Shown here piece after piece: positions 21,501 to 35,971 of a DNA stretch of 64,000 nt. The stretch comes from Cinclus cinclus. Its lineage: Eukaryota; Chordata; Aves; Passeriformes; Cinclidae. The stretch lies in the NCBI RefSeq assembly GCF_963662255.1, contig NW_026912148.1, forward strand, positions 62,001 to 126,000. The letters are read 5' to 3'. Each line of letters begins with the position of its first letter. The first letter of the stretch is position 1. Under the pieces are notes generated by a model, which saw only the letters and a list, made by a program, of their open reading frames with translations, had not been told where the DNA came from and made no database searches. A program made the position numbers and the translations under genes.

Positions 21501-24500
21501 CTTGTCTCGTGAATGGAGACGGAAAGCTTCTCGGCTACAATCTCGCCCAGAACAACTGCGGCTACACATTAAGCTCGCCCGGAACGCCCTGCTGAAACTT
21601 GCCTTCTGGCACCCCATTCGCGGGGCAGCCGTCTTTCTTCGGCCACCTGCCAAGTGGCCCCATATCGCCGCGCTCGTTGCACTCCGCTTGTCAGATTGGC
21701 TTCCCGTGGCGCTGATTTCAGCCTGGCCAAATACTAGCGCTGCGGAGAGCTGTCTCGCAGACAATCATGTTCCAGCATAGAAATTTGTCCTGCAATGTTC
21801 CCCCCTCTTTTCCCGCATGGTGTTGCTCTGATGAATGCCTTGAGCATGGAACGACTTAAGCCAGCAAGTATTCCTCGCCGGCCACCGCTCGCTGTGCAAG
21901 AGGTATGCCGTGGACCCTTTGAACGCTGCCAAGCAAAAAGCAGAGCAGTGACCATAAAAGCGAGGAGAGAGCATGCACGAAGCACACTAGTTCTGTCTAG
22001 TGCTTTCCGTGCAGAGAGGCGGCAAAGCTGAATGCCGTGCCAGAGCTTCACTTCTCGCTGGAGCACAGGAAGGCAAGAATGAAGAGGCAGAACACAGCCT
22101 TGGTTTCAGCAGCCTCCGGGACCGCAAAAGTTCAGCAATAGCTCTGTCAAAGCAGAACTCGGCTGAGAATGCTCTCGCAGCTTGGGAAAGTTAGGCGCAG
22201 CTGCTGACCAGCTCTGCCCGTGGCCACAGGCTGCTTCTTCGACCTTCACTGTGGCAGAGCTTTTGCGGAGCAGAGACGGCATTCTTCAAGGGCGTGTTCT
22301 CCAAGGTGCTGTGAAACAGAGCCTAGCACGCTGTCTCGCTGATCCTGGCTTTCGGCAAGCAGGCGTGCCAGACCGCCGACATTCTGCACTCTGGCAGCCT
22401 AGTTGCCAGCTTTCGGCAGCTGCTGTCCTAGCAAGGAAGCTCAGGGAGTCAAAGCCAGTGCCGGGCGGCACCTTTCTGCTTTGCCCGCCTAAGCGGCGTC
22501 ACGCTCCCTCGGATACTGTGTCCTTTCCCTCTGCACTGCGTCTGCCGAGGTGCTCTCTGCCTCTCGGAGCAGAAGGGCAAAGGACAATGTTATCCACAGC
22601 AGGGTAGAAATGGCATTGCTAGCAGGAAAGCTAGATGCCTTGGAACTGTCCCCTTAGCCCTTGCCACTCACTTCAGGCTCGTACGCTGAGCAGAACAGCC
22701 TGCTGTTCTGAAGCTTCGCTGGCTGCCGTTCGTGCCCAGACGCCATTTCCTTCCCAAGGAGGCGAAGCGCCGTCTACTTCTCGCAGCGAGCACGCTGCTC
22801 CTGGCTTTCGCTTCTGCCGCAACGAGCTCGCTACGAGCACTTTTCTTCTCAACCCTCTAGACCATTGCGTTCTGCTTTTCTTGTCTCGTGAATGGAGACG
22901 GAAAGCTTCTCGGCTACAATCTCGCCCAGAACAACTGCGGCTACACATTAAGCTCGCCCGGAACGCCCTGCTGAAACTTGCCTTCTGGCACCCCATTCGC
23001 GGGGCAGCCGTCTTTCTTCGGCCACCTGCCAAGTGGCCCCATATCGCCGCGCTCGTTGCACTCCGCTTGTCAGATTGGCTTCCCGTGGCGCTGATTTCAG
23101 CCTGGCCAAATACTAGCGCTGCGGAGAGCTGTCTCGCAGACAATCATGTTCCAGCATAGAAATTTGTCCTGCAATGTTCCCCCCTCTTTTCCCGCATGGT
23201 GTTGCTCTGATGAATGCCTTGAGCATGGAACGACTTAAGCCAGCAAGTATTCCTCGCCGGCCACCGCTCGCTGTGCAAGAGGTATGCCGTGGACCCTTTG
23301 AACGCTGCCAAGCAAAAAGCAGAGCAGTGACCATAAAAGCGAGGAGAGAGCATGCACGAAGCACACTAGTTCTGTCTAGTGCTTTCCGTGCAGAGAGGCG
23401 GCAAAGCTGAATGCCGTGCCAGAGCTTCACTTCTCGCTGGAGCACAGGAAGGCAAGAATGAAGAGGCAGAACACAGCCTTGGTTTCAGCAGCCTCCGGGA
23501 CCGCAAAAGTTCAGCAATAGCTCTGTCAAAGCAGAACTCGGCTGAGAATGCTCTCGCAGCTTGGGAAAGTTAGGCGCAGCTGCTGACCAGCTCTGCCCGT
23601 GGCCACAGGCTGCTTCTTCGACCTTCACTGTGGCAGAGCTTTTGCGGAGCAGAGACGGCATTCTTCAAGGGCGTGTTCTCCAAGGTGCTGTGAAACAGAG
23701 CCTAGCACGCTGTCTCGCTGATCCTGGCTTTCGGCAAGCAGGCGTGCCAGACCGCCGACATTCTGCACTCTGGCAGCCTAGTTGCCAGCTTTCGGCAGCT
23801 GCTGTCCTAGCAAGGAAGCTCAGGGAGTCAAAGCCAGTGCCGGGCGGCACCTTTCTGCTTTGCCCGCCTAAGCGGCGTCACGCTCCCTCGGATACTGTGT
23901 CCTTTCCCTCTGCACTGCGTCTGCCGAGGTGCTCTCTGCCTCTCGGAGCAGAAGGGCAAAGGACAATGTTATCCACAGCAGGGTAGAAATGGCATTGCTA
24001 GCAGGAAAGCTAGATGCCTTGGAACTGTCCCCTTAGCCCTTGCCACTCACTTCAGGCTCGTACGCTGAGCAGAACAGCCTGCTGTTCTGAAGCTTCGCTG
24101 GCTGCCGTTCGTGCCCAGACGCCATTTCCTTCCCAAGGAGGCGAAGCGCCGTCTACTTCTCGCAGCGAGCACGCTGCTCCTGGCTTTCGCTTCTGCCGCA
24201 ACGAGCTCGCTACGAGCACTTTTCTTCTCAACCCTCTAGACCATTGCGTTCTGCTTTTCTTGTCTCGTGAATGGAGACGGAAAGCTTCTCGGCTACAATC
24301 TCGCCCAGAACAACTGCGGCTACACATTAAGCTCGCCCGGAACGCCCTGCTGAAACTTGCCTTCTGGCACCCCATTCGCGGGGCAGCCGTCTTTCTTCGG
24401 CCACCTGCCAAGTGGCCCCATATCGCCGCGCTCGTTGCACTCCGCTTGTCAGATTGGCTTCCCGTGGCGCTGATTTCAGCCTGGCCAAATACTAGCGCTG

Positions 24501-26318
24501 CGGAGAGCTGTCTCGCAGACAATCATGTTCCAGCATAGAAATTTGTCCTGCAATGTTCCCCCCTCTTTTCCCGCATGGTGTTGCTCTGATGAATGCCTTG
24601 AGCATGGAACGACTTAAGCCAGCAAGTATTCCTCGCCGGCCACCGCTCGCTGTGCAAGAGGTATGCCGTGGAGCCTTTGAACGCTGCCAAGCAAAAAGCA
24701 GAGCAGTGACCATAAAAGCGAGGAGAGAGCATGCACGAAGCACACTAGTTCTGTCTAGTGCTTTCCGTGCAGAGAGGCGGCAAAGCTGAATGCCGTGCCA
24801 GAGCTTCACTTCTCGCTGGAGCACAGGAAGGCAAGAATGAAGAGGCAGAACACAGCCTTGGTTTCAGCAGCCTCCGGGACCGCAAAAGTTCAGCAATAGC
24901 TCTGTCAAAGCAGAACTCGGCTGAGAATGCTCTCGCAGCTTGGGAAAGTTAGGCGCAGCTGCTGACCAGCTCTGCCCGTGGCCACAGGCTGCTTCTTCCA
25001 CCTTCACTGTGGCAGAGCTTTTGCGGAGCAGAGACGGCATTCTTCAAGGGCGTGTTCTCCAAGGTGCTGTGAAACAGAGCCTAGCACGCTGTCTCGCTGA
25101 TCCTGGCTTTCGGCAAGCAGGCGTGCCAGACCGCCGACATTCTGCACTCTGGCAGCCTAGTTGCCAGCTTTCGGCAGCTGCTGTCCTAGCAAGGAAGCTC
25201 AGGGAGTCAAAGCCAGTGCCGGGCGGCACCTTTCTGCTTTGCCCGCCTAAGCGGCGTCACGCTCCCTCGGATACTGTGTCCTTTCCCTCTGCACTGCGTC
25301 TGCCGAGGTGCTCTCTGCCTCTCGGAGCAGAAGGGCAAAGGACAATGTTATCCACAGCAGGGTAGAAATGGCATTGCTAGCAGGAAAGCTAGATGCCTTG
25401 GAACTGTCCCCTTAGCCCTTGCCACTCACTTCAGGCTCGTACGCTGAGCAGAACAGCCTGCTGTTCTGAAGCTTCGCTGGCTGCCGTTCGTGCCCAGACG
25501 CCATTTCCTTCCCAAGGAGGCGAAGCGCCGTCTACTTCTCGCAGCGAGCACGCTGCTCCTGGCTTTCGCTTCTGCCGCAACGAGCTCGCTACGAGCACTT
25601 TTCTTCTCAACCCTCTAGACCATTGCGTTCTGCTTTTCTTGTCTCGTGAATGGAGACGGAAAGCTTCTCGGCTACAATCTCGCCCAGAACAACTGCGGCT
25701 ACACATTAAGCTCGCCCGGGACGCCCTGCTGAAACTTGCCTTCTGGCACCCCATTCGCGGGGCAGCCGTCTTTCTTCGGCCACCTGCCAAGTGGCCCCAT
25801 ATCGCCGCGCTCGTTGCACTCCGCTTGTCAGATTGGCTTCCCGTGGCGCTGATTTCAGCCTGGCCAAATACTAGCGCTGCGGAGAGCTGTCTCGCAGACA
25901 ATCATGTTCCAGCATAGAAATTTGTCCTGCAATGTTCCCCCCTCTTTTCCCGCATGGTGTTGCTCTGATGAATGCCTTGAGCATGGAACGACTTAAGCCA
26001 GCAAGTATTCCTCGCCGGCCACCGCTCGCTGTGCAAGAGGTATGCCGTGGAGCCTTTGAACGCTGCCAAGCAAAAAGCAGAGCAGTGACCATAAAAGCGA
26101 GGAGAGAGCATGCACGAAGCACACTAGTTCTGTCTAGTGCTTTCCGTGCAGAGAGGCGGCAAAGCTGAATGCCGTGCCAGAGCTTCACTTCTCGCTGGAG
26201 CACAGGAAGGCAAGAATGAAGAGGCAGAACACAGCCTTGGTTTCAGCAGCCTCCGGGACCGCAAAAGTTCAGCAATAGCTCTGTCAAAGCAGAACTCGGC
26301 TGAGAATGCTCTCGCAGC

Positions 26319-29300
26319 TTGGGAAAGTTAGGCGCAGCTGCTGACCAGCTCTGCCCGTGGCCACAGGCTGCTTCTTCCACCTTCACTGTGGCAGAGCTTT
26401 TGCGGAGCAGAGACGGCATTCTTCAAGGGCGTGTTCTCCAAGGTGCTGTGAAACAGAGCCTAGCACGCTGTCTCGCTGATCCTGGCTTTCGGCAAGCAGG
26501 CGTGCCAGACCGCCGACATTCTGCACTCTGGCAGCCTAGTTGCCAGCTTTCGGCAGCTGCTGTCCTAGCAAGGAAGCTCAGGGAGTCAAAGCCAGTGCCG
26601 GGCGGCACCTTTCTGCTTTGCCCGCCTAAGCGGCGTCACGCTCCCTCGGATACTGTGTCCTTTCCCTCTGCACTGCGTCTGCCGAGGTGCTCTCTGCCTC
26701 TCGGAGCAGAAGGGCAAAGGACAATGTTATCCACAGCAGGGTAGAAACGGCATTGCTAGCAGGAAAGCTAGATGCCTTGGAACTGTCCCCTTAGCCCTTG
26801 CCACTCACTTCAGGCTCGTACGCTGAGCAGAACAGCCTGCTGTTCTGAAGCTTCGCTGGCTGCCGTTCGTGCCCAGACGCCATTTCCTTCCCAAGGAGGC
26901 GAAGCGCCGTCTACTTCTCGCAGCGAGCACGCTGCTCCTGGCTTTCGCTTCTGCCGCAACGAGCTCGCTACGAGCACTTTTCTTCTCAACCCTCTAGACC
27001 ATTGCGTTCTGCTTTTCTTGTCTCGTGAATGGAGACGGAAAGCTTCTCGGCTACAATCTCGCCCAGAACAACTGCGGCTACACATTAAGCTCGCCCGGAA
27101 CGCCCTGCTGAAACTTGCCTTCTGGCACCCCATTCGCGGGGCAGCCGTCTTTCTTCGGCCACCTGCCAAGTGGCCCCATATCGCCGCGCTCGTTGCACTC
27201 CGCTTGTCAGATTGGCTTCCCGTGGCGCTGATTTCAGCCTGGCCAAATACTCGCGCTGCGGAGAGCTGTCTCGCAGACAATCATGTTCCAGCATAGAAAT
27301 TTGTCCTGCAATGTTCCCCCCTCTTTTCCCGCATGGTGTTGCTCTGATGAATGCCTTGAGCATGGAACGACTTAAGCCAGCAAGTATTCCTCGCCGGCCA
27401 CCGCTCGCTGTGCAAGAGGTATGCCGTGGAGCCTTTGAACGCTGCCAAGCAAAAAGCAGAGCAGTGACCATAAAAGCGAGGAGAGAGCATGCACGAAGCA
27501 CACTAGTTCTGTCTAGTGCTTTCCGTGCAGAGAGGCGGCAAAGCTGAATGCCGTGCCAGAGCTTCACTTCTCGCTGGAGCACAGGAAGGCAAGAATGAAG
27601 AGGCAGAACACAGCCTTGGTTTCAGCAGCCTCCGGGACCGCAAAAGTTCAGCAATAGCTCTGTCAAAGCAGAACTCGGCTGAGAATGCTCTCGCAGCTTG
27701 GGAAAGTTAGGCGCAGCTGTTGACCAGCTCTGCCCGTGGCCACAGGCTGCTTCTTCCACCTTCACTGTGGCAGAGCTTTTGCGGAGCAGAGAGGGCATTC
27801 TTCAAGGGCGTGTTCTCCAAGGTGCTGTGAAACAGAGCCTAGCACGCTGTCTCGCTGATCCTGGCTTTCGGCAAGCAGGCGTGCCAGACCGCCGACATTC
27901 TGCACTCTGGCAGCCTAGTTGCCAGCTTTCGGCAGCTGCTGTCCTAGCAAGGAAGCTCAGGGAGTCAAAGCCAGTGCCGGGCGGCACCTTTCTGCTTTGC
28001 CCGCCTAAGCGGCGTCACGCTCCCTCGGATACTGTGTCCTTTCCCTCTGCACTGCGTCTGCCGAGGTGCTCTCTGCCTCTCGGAGCAGAAGGGCAAAGGA
28101 CAATGTTTTCCACAGCAGGGTAGAAACGGCATTGCTAGCAGGAAAGCTAGATGCCTTGGAACTGTCCCCTTAGCCCTTGCCACTCACTTCAGGCTCGTAC
28201 GCTGAGCAGAACAGCCTGCTGTTCTGAAGCTTCGCTGGCTGCCGTTCGTGCCCAGACGCCATTTCCTTCCCAAGGAGGCGAAGCGCCGTCTACTTCTCGC
28301 AGCGAGCACGCTGCTCCTGGCTTTCGCTTCTGCCGCAACGAGCTCGCTACGAGCACTTTTCTTCTCAACCCTCTAGACCATTGCGTTCTGCTTTTCTTGT
28401 CTCGTGAATGGAGACGGAAAGCTTCTCGGCTACAATCTCGCCCAGAACAACTGCGGCTACACATTAAGCTCGCCCGGAACGCCCTGCTGAAACTTGCCTT
28501 CTGGCACCCCATTCGCGGGGCAGCCGTCTTTCTTCGGCCACCTGCCAAGTGGCCCCATATCGCCGCGCTCGTTGCACTCCGCTTGTCAGATTGGCTTCCC
28601 GTGGCGCTGATTTCAGCCTGGCCAAATACTAGCGCTGCGGAGAGCTGTCTCGCAGACAATCATGTTCCAGCATAGAAATTTGTCCTGCAATGTTCCCCCC
28701 TCTTTTCCCGCATGGTGTTGTTCTGATGAATGCCTTGAGCATGGAACGACTTAAGCCAGCAAGTATTCCTCGCCGGCCACCGCTCGCTGTGCAAGAGGTA
28801 TGCCGTGGAGCCTTTGAACGCTGCCAAGCAAAAAGCAGAGCAGTGACCATAAAAGCGAGGAGAGAGCATGCACGAAGCACACTAGTTCTGTCTAGTGCTT
28901 TCCGTGCAGAGAGGCGGCAAAGCTGAATGCCGTGCCAGAGCTTCACTTCTCGCTGGAGCACAGGAAGGCAAGAATGAAGAGGCAGAACACAGCCTTGGTT
29001 TCAGCAGCCTCCGGGACCGCAAAAGTTCAGCAATAGCTCTGTCAAAGCAGAACTCGGCTGAGAATGCTCTCGCAGCTTGGGAAAGTTAGGCGCAGCTGCT
29101 GACCAGCTCTGCCCGTGGCCACAGGCTGCTTCTTCCACCTTCACTGTGGCAGAGCTTTTGCGGAGCAGAGACGGCATTCTTCAAGGGCGTGTTCTCCAAG
29201 GTGCTGTGAAACAGAGCCTAGCACGCTGTCTCGCTGATCCTGGCTTTCGGCAAGCAGGCGTGCCAGACCGCCGACATTCTGCACTCTGGCAGCCTAGTTG

Positions 29301-31834
29301 CCAGCTTTCGGCAGCTGCTGTCCTAGCAAGGAAGCTCAGGGAGTCAAAGCCAGTGCCGGGCGGCACCTTTCTGCTTTGCCCGCCTAAGCGGCGTCACGCT
29401 CCCTCGGATACTGTGTCCTTTCCCTCTGCACTGCGTCTGCCGAGGTGCTCTCTGCCTCTCGGAGCAGAAGGGCAAAGGACAATGTTATCCACAGCAGGGT
29501 AGAAATGGCATTGCTAGCAGGAAAGCTAGATGCCTTGGAACTGTCCCCTTAGCCCTTGCCACTCACTTCAGGCTCGTACGCTGAGCAGAACAGCCTGCTG
29601 TTCTGAAGCTTCGCTGGCTGCCGTTCGTGCCCAGACGCCATTTCCTTCCCAAGGAGGCGAAGCGCCGTCTACTTCTCGCAGCGAGCACGCTGCTCCTGGC
29701 TTTCGCTTCTGCCGCAACGAGCTCGCTACGAGCACTTTTCTTCTCAACCCTCTAGACCATTGCGTTCTGCTTTTCTTGTCTCGTGAATGGAGACGGAAAG
29801 CTTCTCGGCTACAATCTCGCCCAGAACAACTGCGGCTACACATTAAGCTCGCCCGGAACGCCCTGCTGAAACTTGCCTTCTGGCACCCCATTCGCGGGGC
29901 AGCCGTCTTTCTTCGGCCACCTGCCAAGTGGCCCCATATCGCCGCGCTCGTTGCACTCCGCTTGTCAGATTGGCTTCCCGTGGCGCTGATTTCAGCCTGG
30001 CCAAATACTCGCGCTGCGGAGAGCTGTCTCGCAGACAATCATGTTCCAGCATAGAAATTTGTCCTGCAATGTTCCCCCCTCTTTTCCCGCATGGTGTTGC
30101 TCTGATGAATGCCTTGAGCATGGAACGACTTAAGCCAGCAAGTATTCCTCGCCGGCCACCGCTCGCTGTGCAAGAGGTATGCCGTGGAGCCTTTGAACGC
30201 TGCCAAGCAAAAAGCAGAGCAGTGACCATAAAAGCGAGGAGAGAGCATGCACGAAGCACACTAGTTCTGTCTAGTGCTTTCCGTGCAGAGAGGCGGCAAA
30301 GCTGAATGCCGTGCCAGAGCTTCACTTCTCGCTGGAGCACAGGAAGGCAAGAATGAAGAGGCAGAACACAGCCTTGGTTTCAGCAGCCTCCGGGACCGCA
30401 AAAGTTCAGCAATAGCTCTGTCAAAGCAGAACTCGGCTGAGAATGCTCTCGCAGCTTGGGAAAGTTAGGCGCAGCTGTTGACCAGCTCTGCCCGTGGCCA
30501 CAGGCTGCTTCTTCGACCTTCACTGTGGCAGAGCTTTTGCGGAGCAGAGAGGGCATTCTTCAAGGGCGTGTTCTCCAAGGTGCTGTGAAACAGAGCCTAG
30601 CACGCTGTCTCGCTGATCCTGGCTTTCGGCAAGCAGGCGTGCCAGACCGCCGACATTCTGCACTCTGGCAGCCTAGTTGCCAGCTTTCGGCAGCTGCTGT
30701 CCTAGCAAGGAAGCTCAGGGAGTCAAAGCCAGTGCCGGGCGGCACCTTTCTGCTTTGCCCGCCTAAGCGGCGTCACGCTCCCTCGGATACTGTGTCCTTT
30801 CCCTCTGCACTGCGTCTGCCGAGGTGCTCTCTGCCTCTCGGAGCAGAAGGGCAAAGGACAATGTTTTCCACAGCAGGGTAGAAACGGCATTGCTAGCAGG
30901 AAAGCTAGATGCCTTGGAACTGTCCCCTTAGCCCTTGCCACTCACTTCAGGCTCGTACGCTGAGCAGAACAGCCTGCTGTTCTGAAGCTTCGCTGGCTGC
31001 CGTTCGTGCCCAGACGCCATTTCCTTCCCAAGGAGGCGAAGCGCCGTCTACTTCTCGCAGCGAGCACGCTGCTCCTGGCTTTCGCTTCTGCCGCAACGAG
31101 CTCGCTACGAGCACTTTTCTTCTCAACCCTCTAGACCATTGCGTTCTGCTTTTCTTGTCTCGTGAATGGAGACGGAAAGCTTCTCGGCTACAATCTCGCC
31201 CAGAACAACTGCGGCTACACATTAAGCTCGCCCGGAACGCCCTGCTGAAACTTGCCTTCTGGCACCCCATTCGCGGGGCAGCCGTCTTTCTTCGGCCACC
31301 TGCCAAGTGGCCCCATATCGCCGCGCTCGTTGCACTCCGCTTGTCAGATTGGCTTCCCGTGGCGCTGATTTCAGCCTGGCCAAATACTAGCGCTGCGGAG
31401 AGCTGTCTCGCAGACAATCATGTTCCAGCATAGAAATTTGTCCTGCAATGTTCCCCCCTCTTTTCCCGCATGGTGTTGCTCTGATGAATGCCTTGAGCAT
31501 GGAACGACTTAAGCCAGCAAGTATTCCTCGCCGGCCACCGCTCGCTGTGCAAGAGGTATGCCGTGGAGCCTTTGAACGCTGCCAAGCAAAAAGCAGAGCA
31601 GTGACCATAAAAGCGAGGAGAGAGCATGCACGAAGCACACTAGTTCTGTCTAGTGCTTTCCGTGCAGAGAGGCGGCAAAGCTGAATGCCGTGCCAGAGCT
31701 TCACTTCTCGCTGGAGCACAGGAAGGCAAGAATGAAGAGGCAGAACACAGCCTTGGTTTCAGCAGCCTCCGGGACCGCAAAAGTTCAGCAATAGCTCTGT
31801 CAAAGCAGAACTCGGCTGAGAATGCTCTCGCAGC
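26319..31834 (+). repeat. Two-unit higher-order repeat, copy 1 (units 14-17)
   Basis: Two unit types alternate. Units 14 and 16 carry CTGCTGACC, GACGGC, TTATCC, and TCGCG at 27252 and 30010. Units 15 and 17 carry CTGTTGACC, GAGGGC (27793, 30551), TTTTCC and TAGCG. The period of the composite is 2758 bp, repeated twice. One site breaks the symmetry (TTCCACC in unit 15, TTCGACC in unit 17), and unit 15 has a private T at 28721. Confidence 0.8.
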
Positions 31835-34800
31835 TTGGGAAAGTTAGGCGCAGCTGCTGACCAGCTCTGCCCGTGGCCACAGGCTGCTTCTTCCACCTTC
31901 ACTGTGGCAGAGCTTTTGCGGAGCAGAGACGGCATTCTTCAAGGGCGTGTTCTCCAAGGTGCTGTGAAACAGAGCCTAGCACGCTGTCTCGCTGATCCTG
32001 GCTTTCGGCAAGCAGGCGTGCCAGACCGCCGACATTCTGCACTCTGGCAGCCTAGTTGCCAGCTTTCGGCAGCTGCTGTCCTAGCAAGGAAGCTCAGGGA
32101 GTCAAAGCCAGTGCCGGGCGGCACCTTTCTGCTTTGCCCGCCTAAGCGGCGTCACGCTCCCTCGGATACTGTGTCCTTTCCCTCTGCACTGCGTCTGCCG
32201 AGGTGCTCTCTGCCTCTCGGAGCAGAAGGGCAAAGGACAATGTTATCCACAGCAGGGTAGAAATGGCATTGCTAGCAGGAAAGCTAGATGCCTTGGAACT
32301 GTCCCCTTAGCCCTTGCCACTCACTTCAGGCTCGTACGCTGAGCAGAACAGCCTGCTGTTCTGAAGCTTCGCTGGCTGCCGTTCGTGCCCAGACGCCATT
32401 TCCTTCCCAAGGAGGCGAAGCGCCGTCTACTTCTCGCAGCGAGCACGCTGCTCCTGGCTTTCGCTTCTGCCGCAACGAGCTCGCTACGAGCACTTTTCTT
32501 CTCAACCCTCTAGACCATTGCGTTCTGCTTTTCTTGTCTCGTGAATGGAGACGGAAAGCTTCTCGGCTACAATCTCGCCTAGAACAACTGCGGCTACACA
32601 TTAAGCTCGCCCGGAACGCCCTGCTGAAACTTGCCTTCTGGCACCCCATTCGCGGGGCAGCCGTCTTTCTTCGGCCACCTGCCAAGTGGCCCCATATCGC
32701 CGCGCTCGTTGCACTCCGCTTGTCAGATTGGCTTCCCGTGGCGCTGATTTCAGCCTGGCCAAATACTAGCGCTGCGGAGAGCTGTCTCGCAGACAATCAT
32801 GTTCCAGCATAGAAATTTGTCCTGCAATGTTCCCCCCTCTTTTCCCGCATGGTGTTGCTCTGATGAATGCCTTGAGCATGGAACGACTTAAGCCAGCAAG
32901 TATTCCTCGCCGGCCACCGCTCGCTGTGCAAGAGGTATGCCGTGGAGCCTTTGAACGCTGCCAAGCAAAAAGCAGAGCAGTGACCATAAAAGCGAGGAGA
33001 GAGCATGCACGAAGCACACTAGTTCTGTCTAGTGCTTTCCGTGCAGAGAGGCGGCAAAGCTGAATGCCGTGCCAGAGCTTCACTTCTCGCTGGAGCACAG
33101 GAAGGCAAGAATGAAGAGGCAGAACACAGCCTTGGTTTCAGCAGCCTCCGGGACCGCAAAAGTTCAGCAATAGCTCTGTCAAAGCAGAACTCGGCTGAGA
33201 ATGCTCTCGCAGCTTGGGAAAGTTAGGCGCAGCTGCTGACCAGCTCTGCCCGTGGCCACAGGCTGCTTCTTCCACCTTCACTGTGGCAGAGCTTTTGCGG
33301 AGCAGAGACGGCATTCTTCAAGGGCGTGTTCTCCAAGGTGCTGTGAAACAGAGCCTAGCACGCTGTCTCGCTGATCCTGGCTTTCGGCAAGCAGGCGTGC
33401 CAGACCGCCGACATTCTGCACTCTGGCAGCCTAGTTGCCAGCTTTCGGCAGCTGCTGTCCTAGCAAGGAAGCTCAGGGAGTCAAAGCCAGTGCCGGGCGG
33501 CACCTTTCTGCTTTGCCCGCCTAAGCGGCGTCACGCTCCCTCGGATACTGTGTCCTTTCCCTCTGCACTGCGTCTGCCGAGGTGCTCTCTGCCTCTCGGA
33601 GCAGAAGGGCAAAGGACAATGTTATCCACAGCAGGGTAGAAACGGCATTGCTAGCAGGAAAGCTAGATGCCTTGGAACTGTCCCCTTAGCCCTTGCCACT
33701 CACTTCAGGCTCGTACGCTGAGCAGAACAGCCTGCTGTTCTGAAGCTTCGCTGGCTGCCGTTCGTGCCCAGACGCCATTTCCTTCCCAAGGAGGCGAAGC
33801 GCCGTCTACTTCTCGCAGCGAGCACGCTGCTCCTGGCTTTCGCTTCTGCCGCAACGAGCTCGCTACGAGCACTTTTCTTCTCAACCCTCTAGACCATTGC
33901 GTTCTGCTTTTCTTGTCTCGTGAATGGAGACGGAAAGCTTCTCGGCTACAATCTCGCCCAGAACAACTGCGGCTACACATTAAGCTCGCCCGGAACGCCC
34001 TGCTGAAACTTGCCTTCTGGCACCCCATTCGCGGGGCAGCCGTCTTTCTTCGGCCACCTGCCAAGTGGCCCCATATCGCCGCGCTCGTTGCACTCCGCTT
34101 GTCAGATTGGCTTCCCGTGGCGCTGATTTCAGCCTGGCCAAATACTAGCGCTGCGGAGAGCTGTCTCGCAGACAATCATGTTCCAGCATAGAAATTTGTC
34201 CTGCAATGTTCCCCCCTCTTTTCCCGCATGGTGTTGCTCTGATGAATGCCTTGAGCATGGAACGACTTAAGCCAGCAAGTATTCCTCGCCGGCCACCGCT
34301 CGCTGTGCAAGAGGTATGCCGTGGAGCCTTTGAACGCTGCCAAGCAAAAAGCAGAGCAGTGACCATAAAAGCGAGGAGAGAGCATGCACGAAGCACACTA
34401 GTTCTGTCTAGTGCTTTCCGTGCAGAGAGGCGGCAAAGCTGAATGCCGTGCCAGAGCTTCACTTCTCGCTGGAGCACAGGAAGGCAAGAATGAAGAGGCA
34501 GAACACAGCCTTGGTTTCAGCAGCCTCCGGGACCGCAAAAGTTCAGCAATAGCTCTGTCAAAGCAGAACTCGGCTGAGAATGCTCTCGCAGCTTGGGAAA
34601 GTTAGGCGCAGCTGCTGACCAGCTCTGCCCGTGGCCACAGGCTGCTTCTTCCACCTTCACTGTGGCAGAGCTTTTGCGGAGCAGAGACGGCATTCTTCAA
34701 GGGCGTGTTCTCCAAGGTGCTGTGAAACAGAGCCTAGCACGCTGTCTCGCTGATCCTGGCTTTCGGCAAGCAGGCGTGCCAGACCGCCGACATTCTGCAC

Positions 34801-35971
34801 TCTGGCAGCCTAGTTGCCAGCTTTCGGCAGCTGCTGTCCTAGCAAGGAAGCTCAGGGAGTCAAAGCCAGTGCCGGGCGGCACCTTTCTGCTTTGCCCGCC
34901 TAAGCGGCGTCACGCTCCCTCGGATACTGTGTCCTTTCCCTCTGCACTGCGTCTGCCGAGGTGCTCTCTGCCTCTCGGAGCAGAAGGGCAAAGGACAATG
35001 TTTTCCACAGCAGGGTAGAAACGGCATTGCTAGCAGGAAAGCTAGATGCCTTGGAACTGTCCCCTTAGCCCTTGCCACTCACTTCAGGCTCGTACGCTGA
35101 GCAGAACAGCCTGCTGTTCTGAAGCTTCGCTGGCTGCCGTTCGTGCCCAGACGCCATTTCCTTCCCAAGGAGGCGAAGCGCCGTCTACTTCTCGCAGCGA
35201 GCACGCTGCTCCTGGCTTTCGCTTCTGCCGCAACGAGCTCGCTACGAGCACTTTTCTTCTCAACCCTCTAGACCATTGCGTTCTGCTTTTCTTGTCTCGT
35301 GAATGGAGACGGAAAGCTTCTCGGCTACAATCTCGCCCAGAACAACTGCGGCTACACATTAAGCTCGCCCGGAACGCCCTGCTGAAACTTGCCTTCTGGC
35401 ACCCCATTCGCGGGGCAGCCGTCTTTCTTCGGCCACCTGCCAAGTGGCCCCATATCGCCGCGCTCGTTGCACTCCGCTTGTCAGATTGGCTTCCCGTGGC
35501 GCTGATTTCAGCCTGGCCAAATACTAGCGCTGCGGAGAGCTGTCTCGCAGACAATCATGTTCCAGCATAGAAATTTGTCCTGCAATGTTCCCCCCTCTTT
35601 TCCCGCATGGTGTTGCTCTGATGAATGCCTTGAGCATGGAACGACTTAAGCCAGCAAGTATTCCTCGCCGGCCACCGCTCGCTGTGCAAGAGGTATGCCG
35701 TGGAGCCTTTGAACGCTGCCAAGCAAAAAGCAGAGCAGTGACCATAAAAGCGAGGAGAGAGCATGCACGAAGCACACTAGTTCTGTCTAGTGCTTTCCGT
35801 GCAGAGAGGCGGCAAAGCTGAATGCCGTGCCAGAGCTTCACTTCTCGCTGGAGCACAGGAAGGCAAGAATGAAGAGGCAGAACACAGCCTTGGTTTCAGC
35901 AGCCTCCGGGACCGCAAAAGTTCAGCAATAGCTCTGTCAAAGCAGAACTCGGCTGAGAATGCTCTCGCAGC

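Larger units (their letters stand above)
7218..24939 (+). repeat. Left array domain (units 0-12), GACCCT variants
   Basis: A C at the site first seen at 8125 (GGACCCTTTG instead of GGAGCCTTTG) occurs in units 0, 2, 3, 7, 10 and 11 (8125, 10883, 12262, 17778, 21915, 23294) and nowhere later in the window. A second variant, GGGAC for GGAAC, falls in units 4, 6, 9 and 13 (13309, 16067, 20204, 25720) and reappears only at 53300. The mixture of variants along these units looks like a mosaic made by repeated short-range exchange. Confidence 0.8.
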
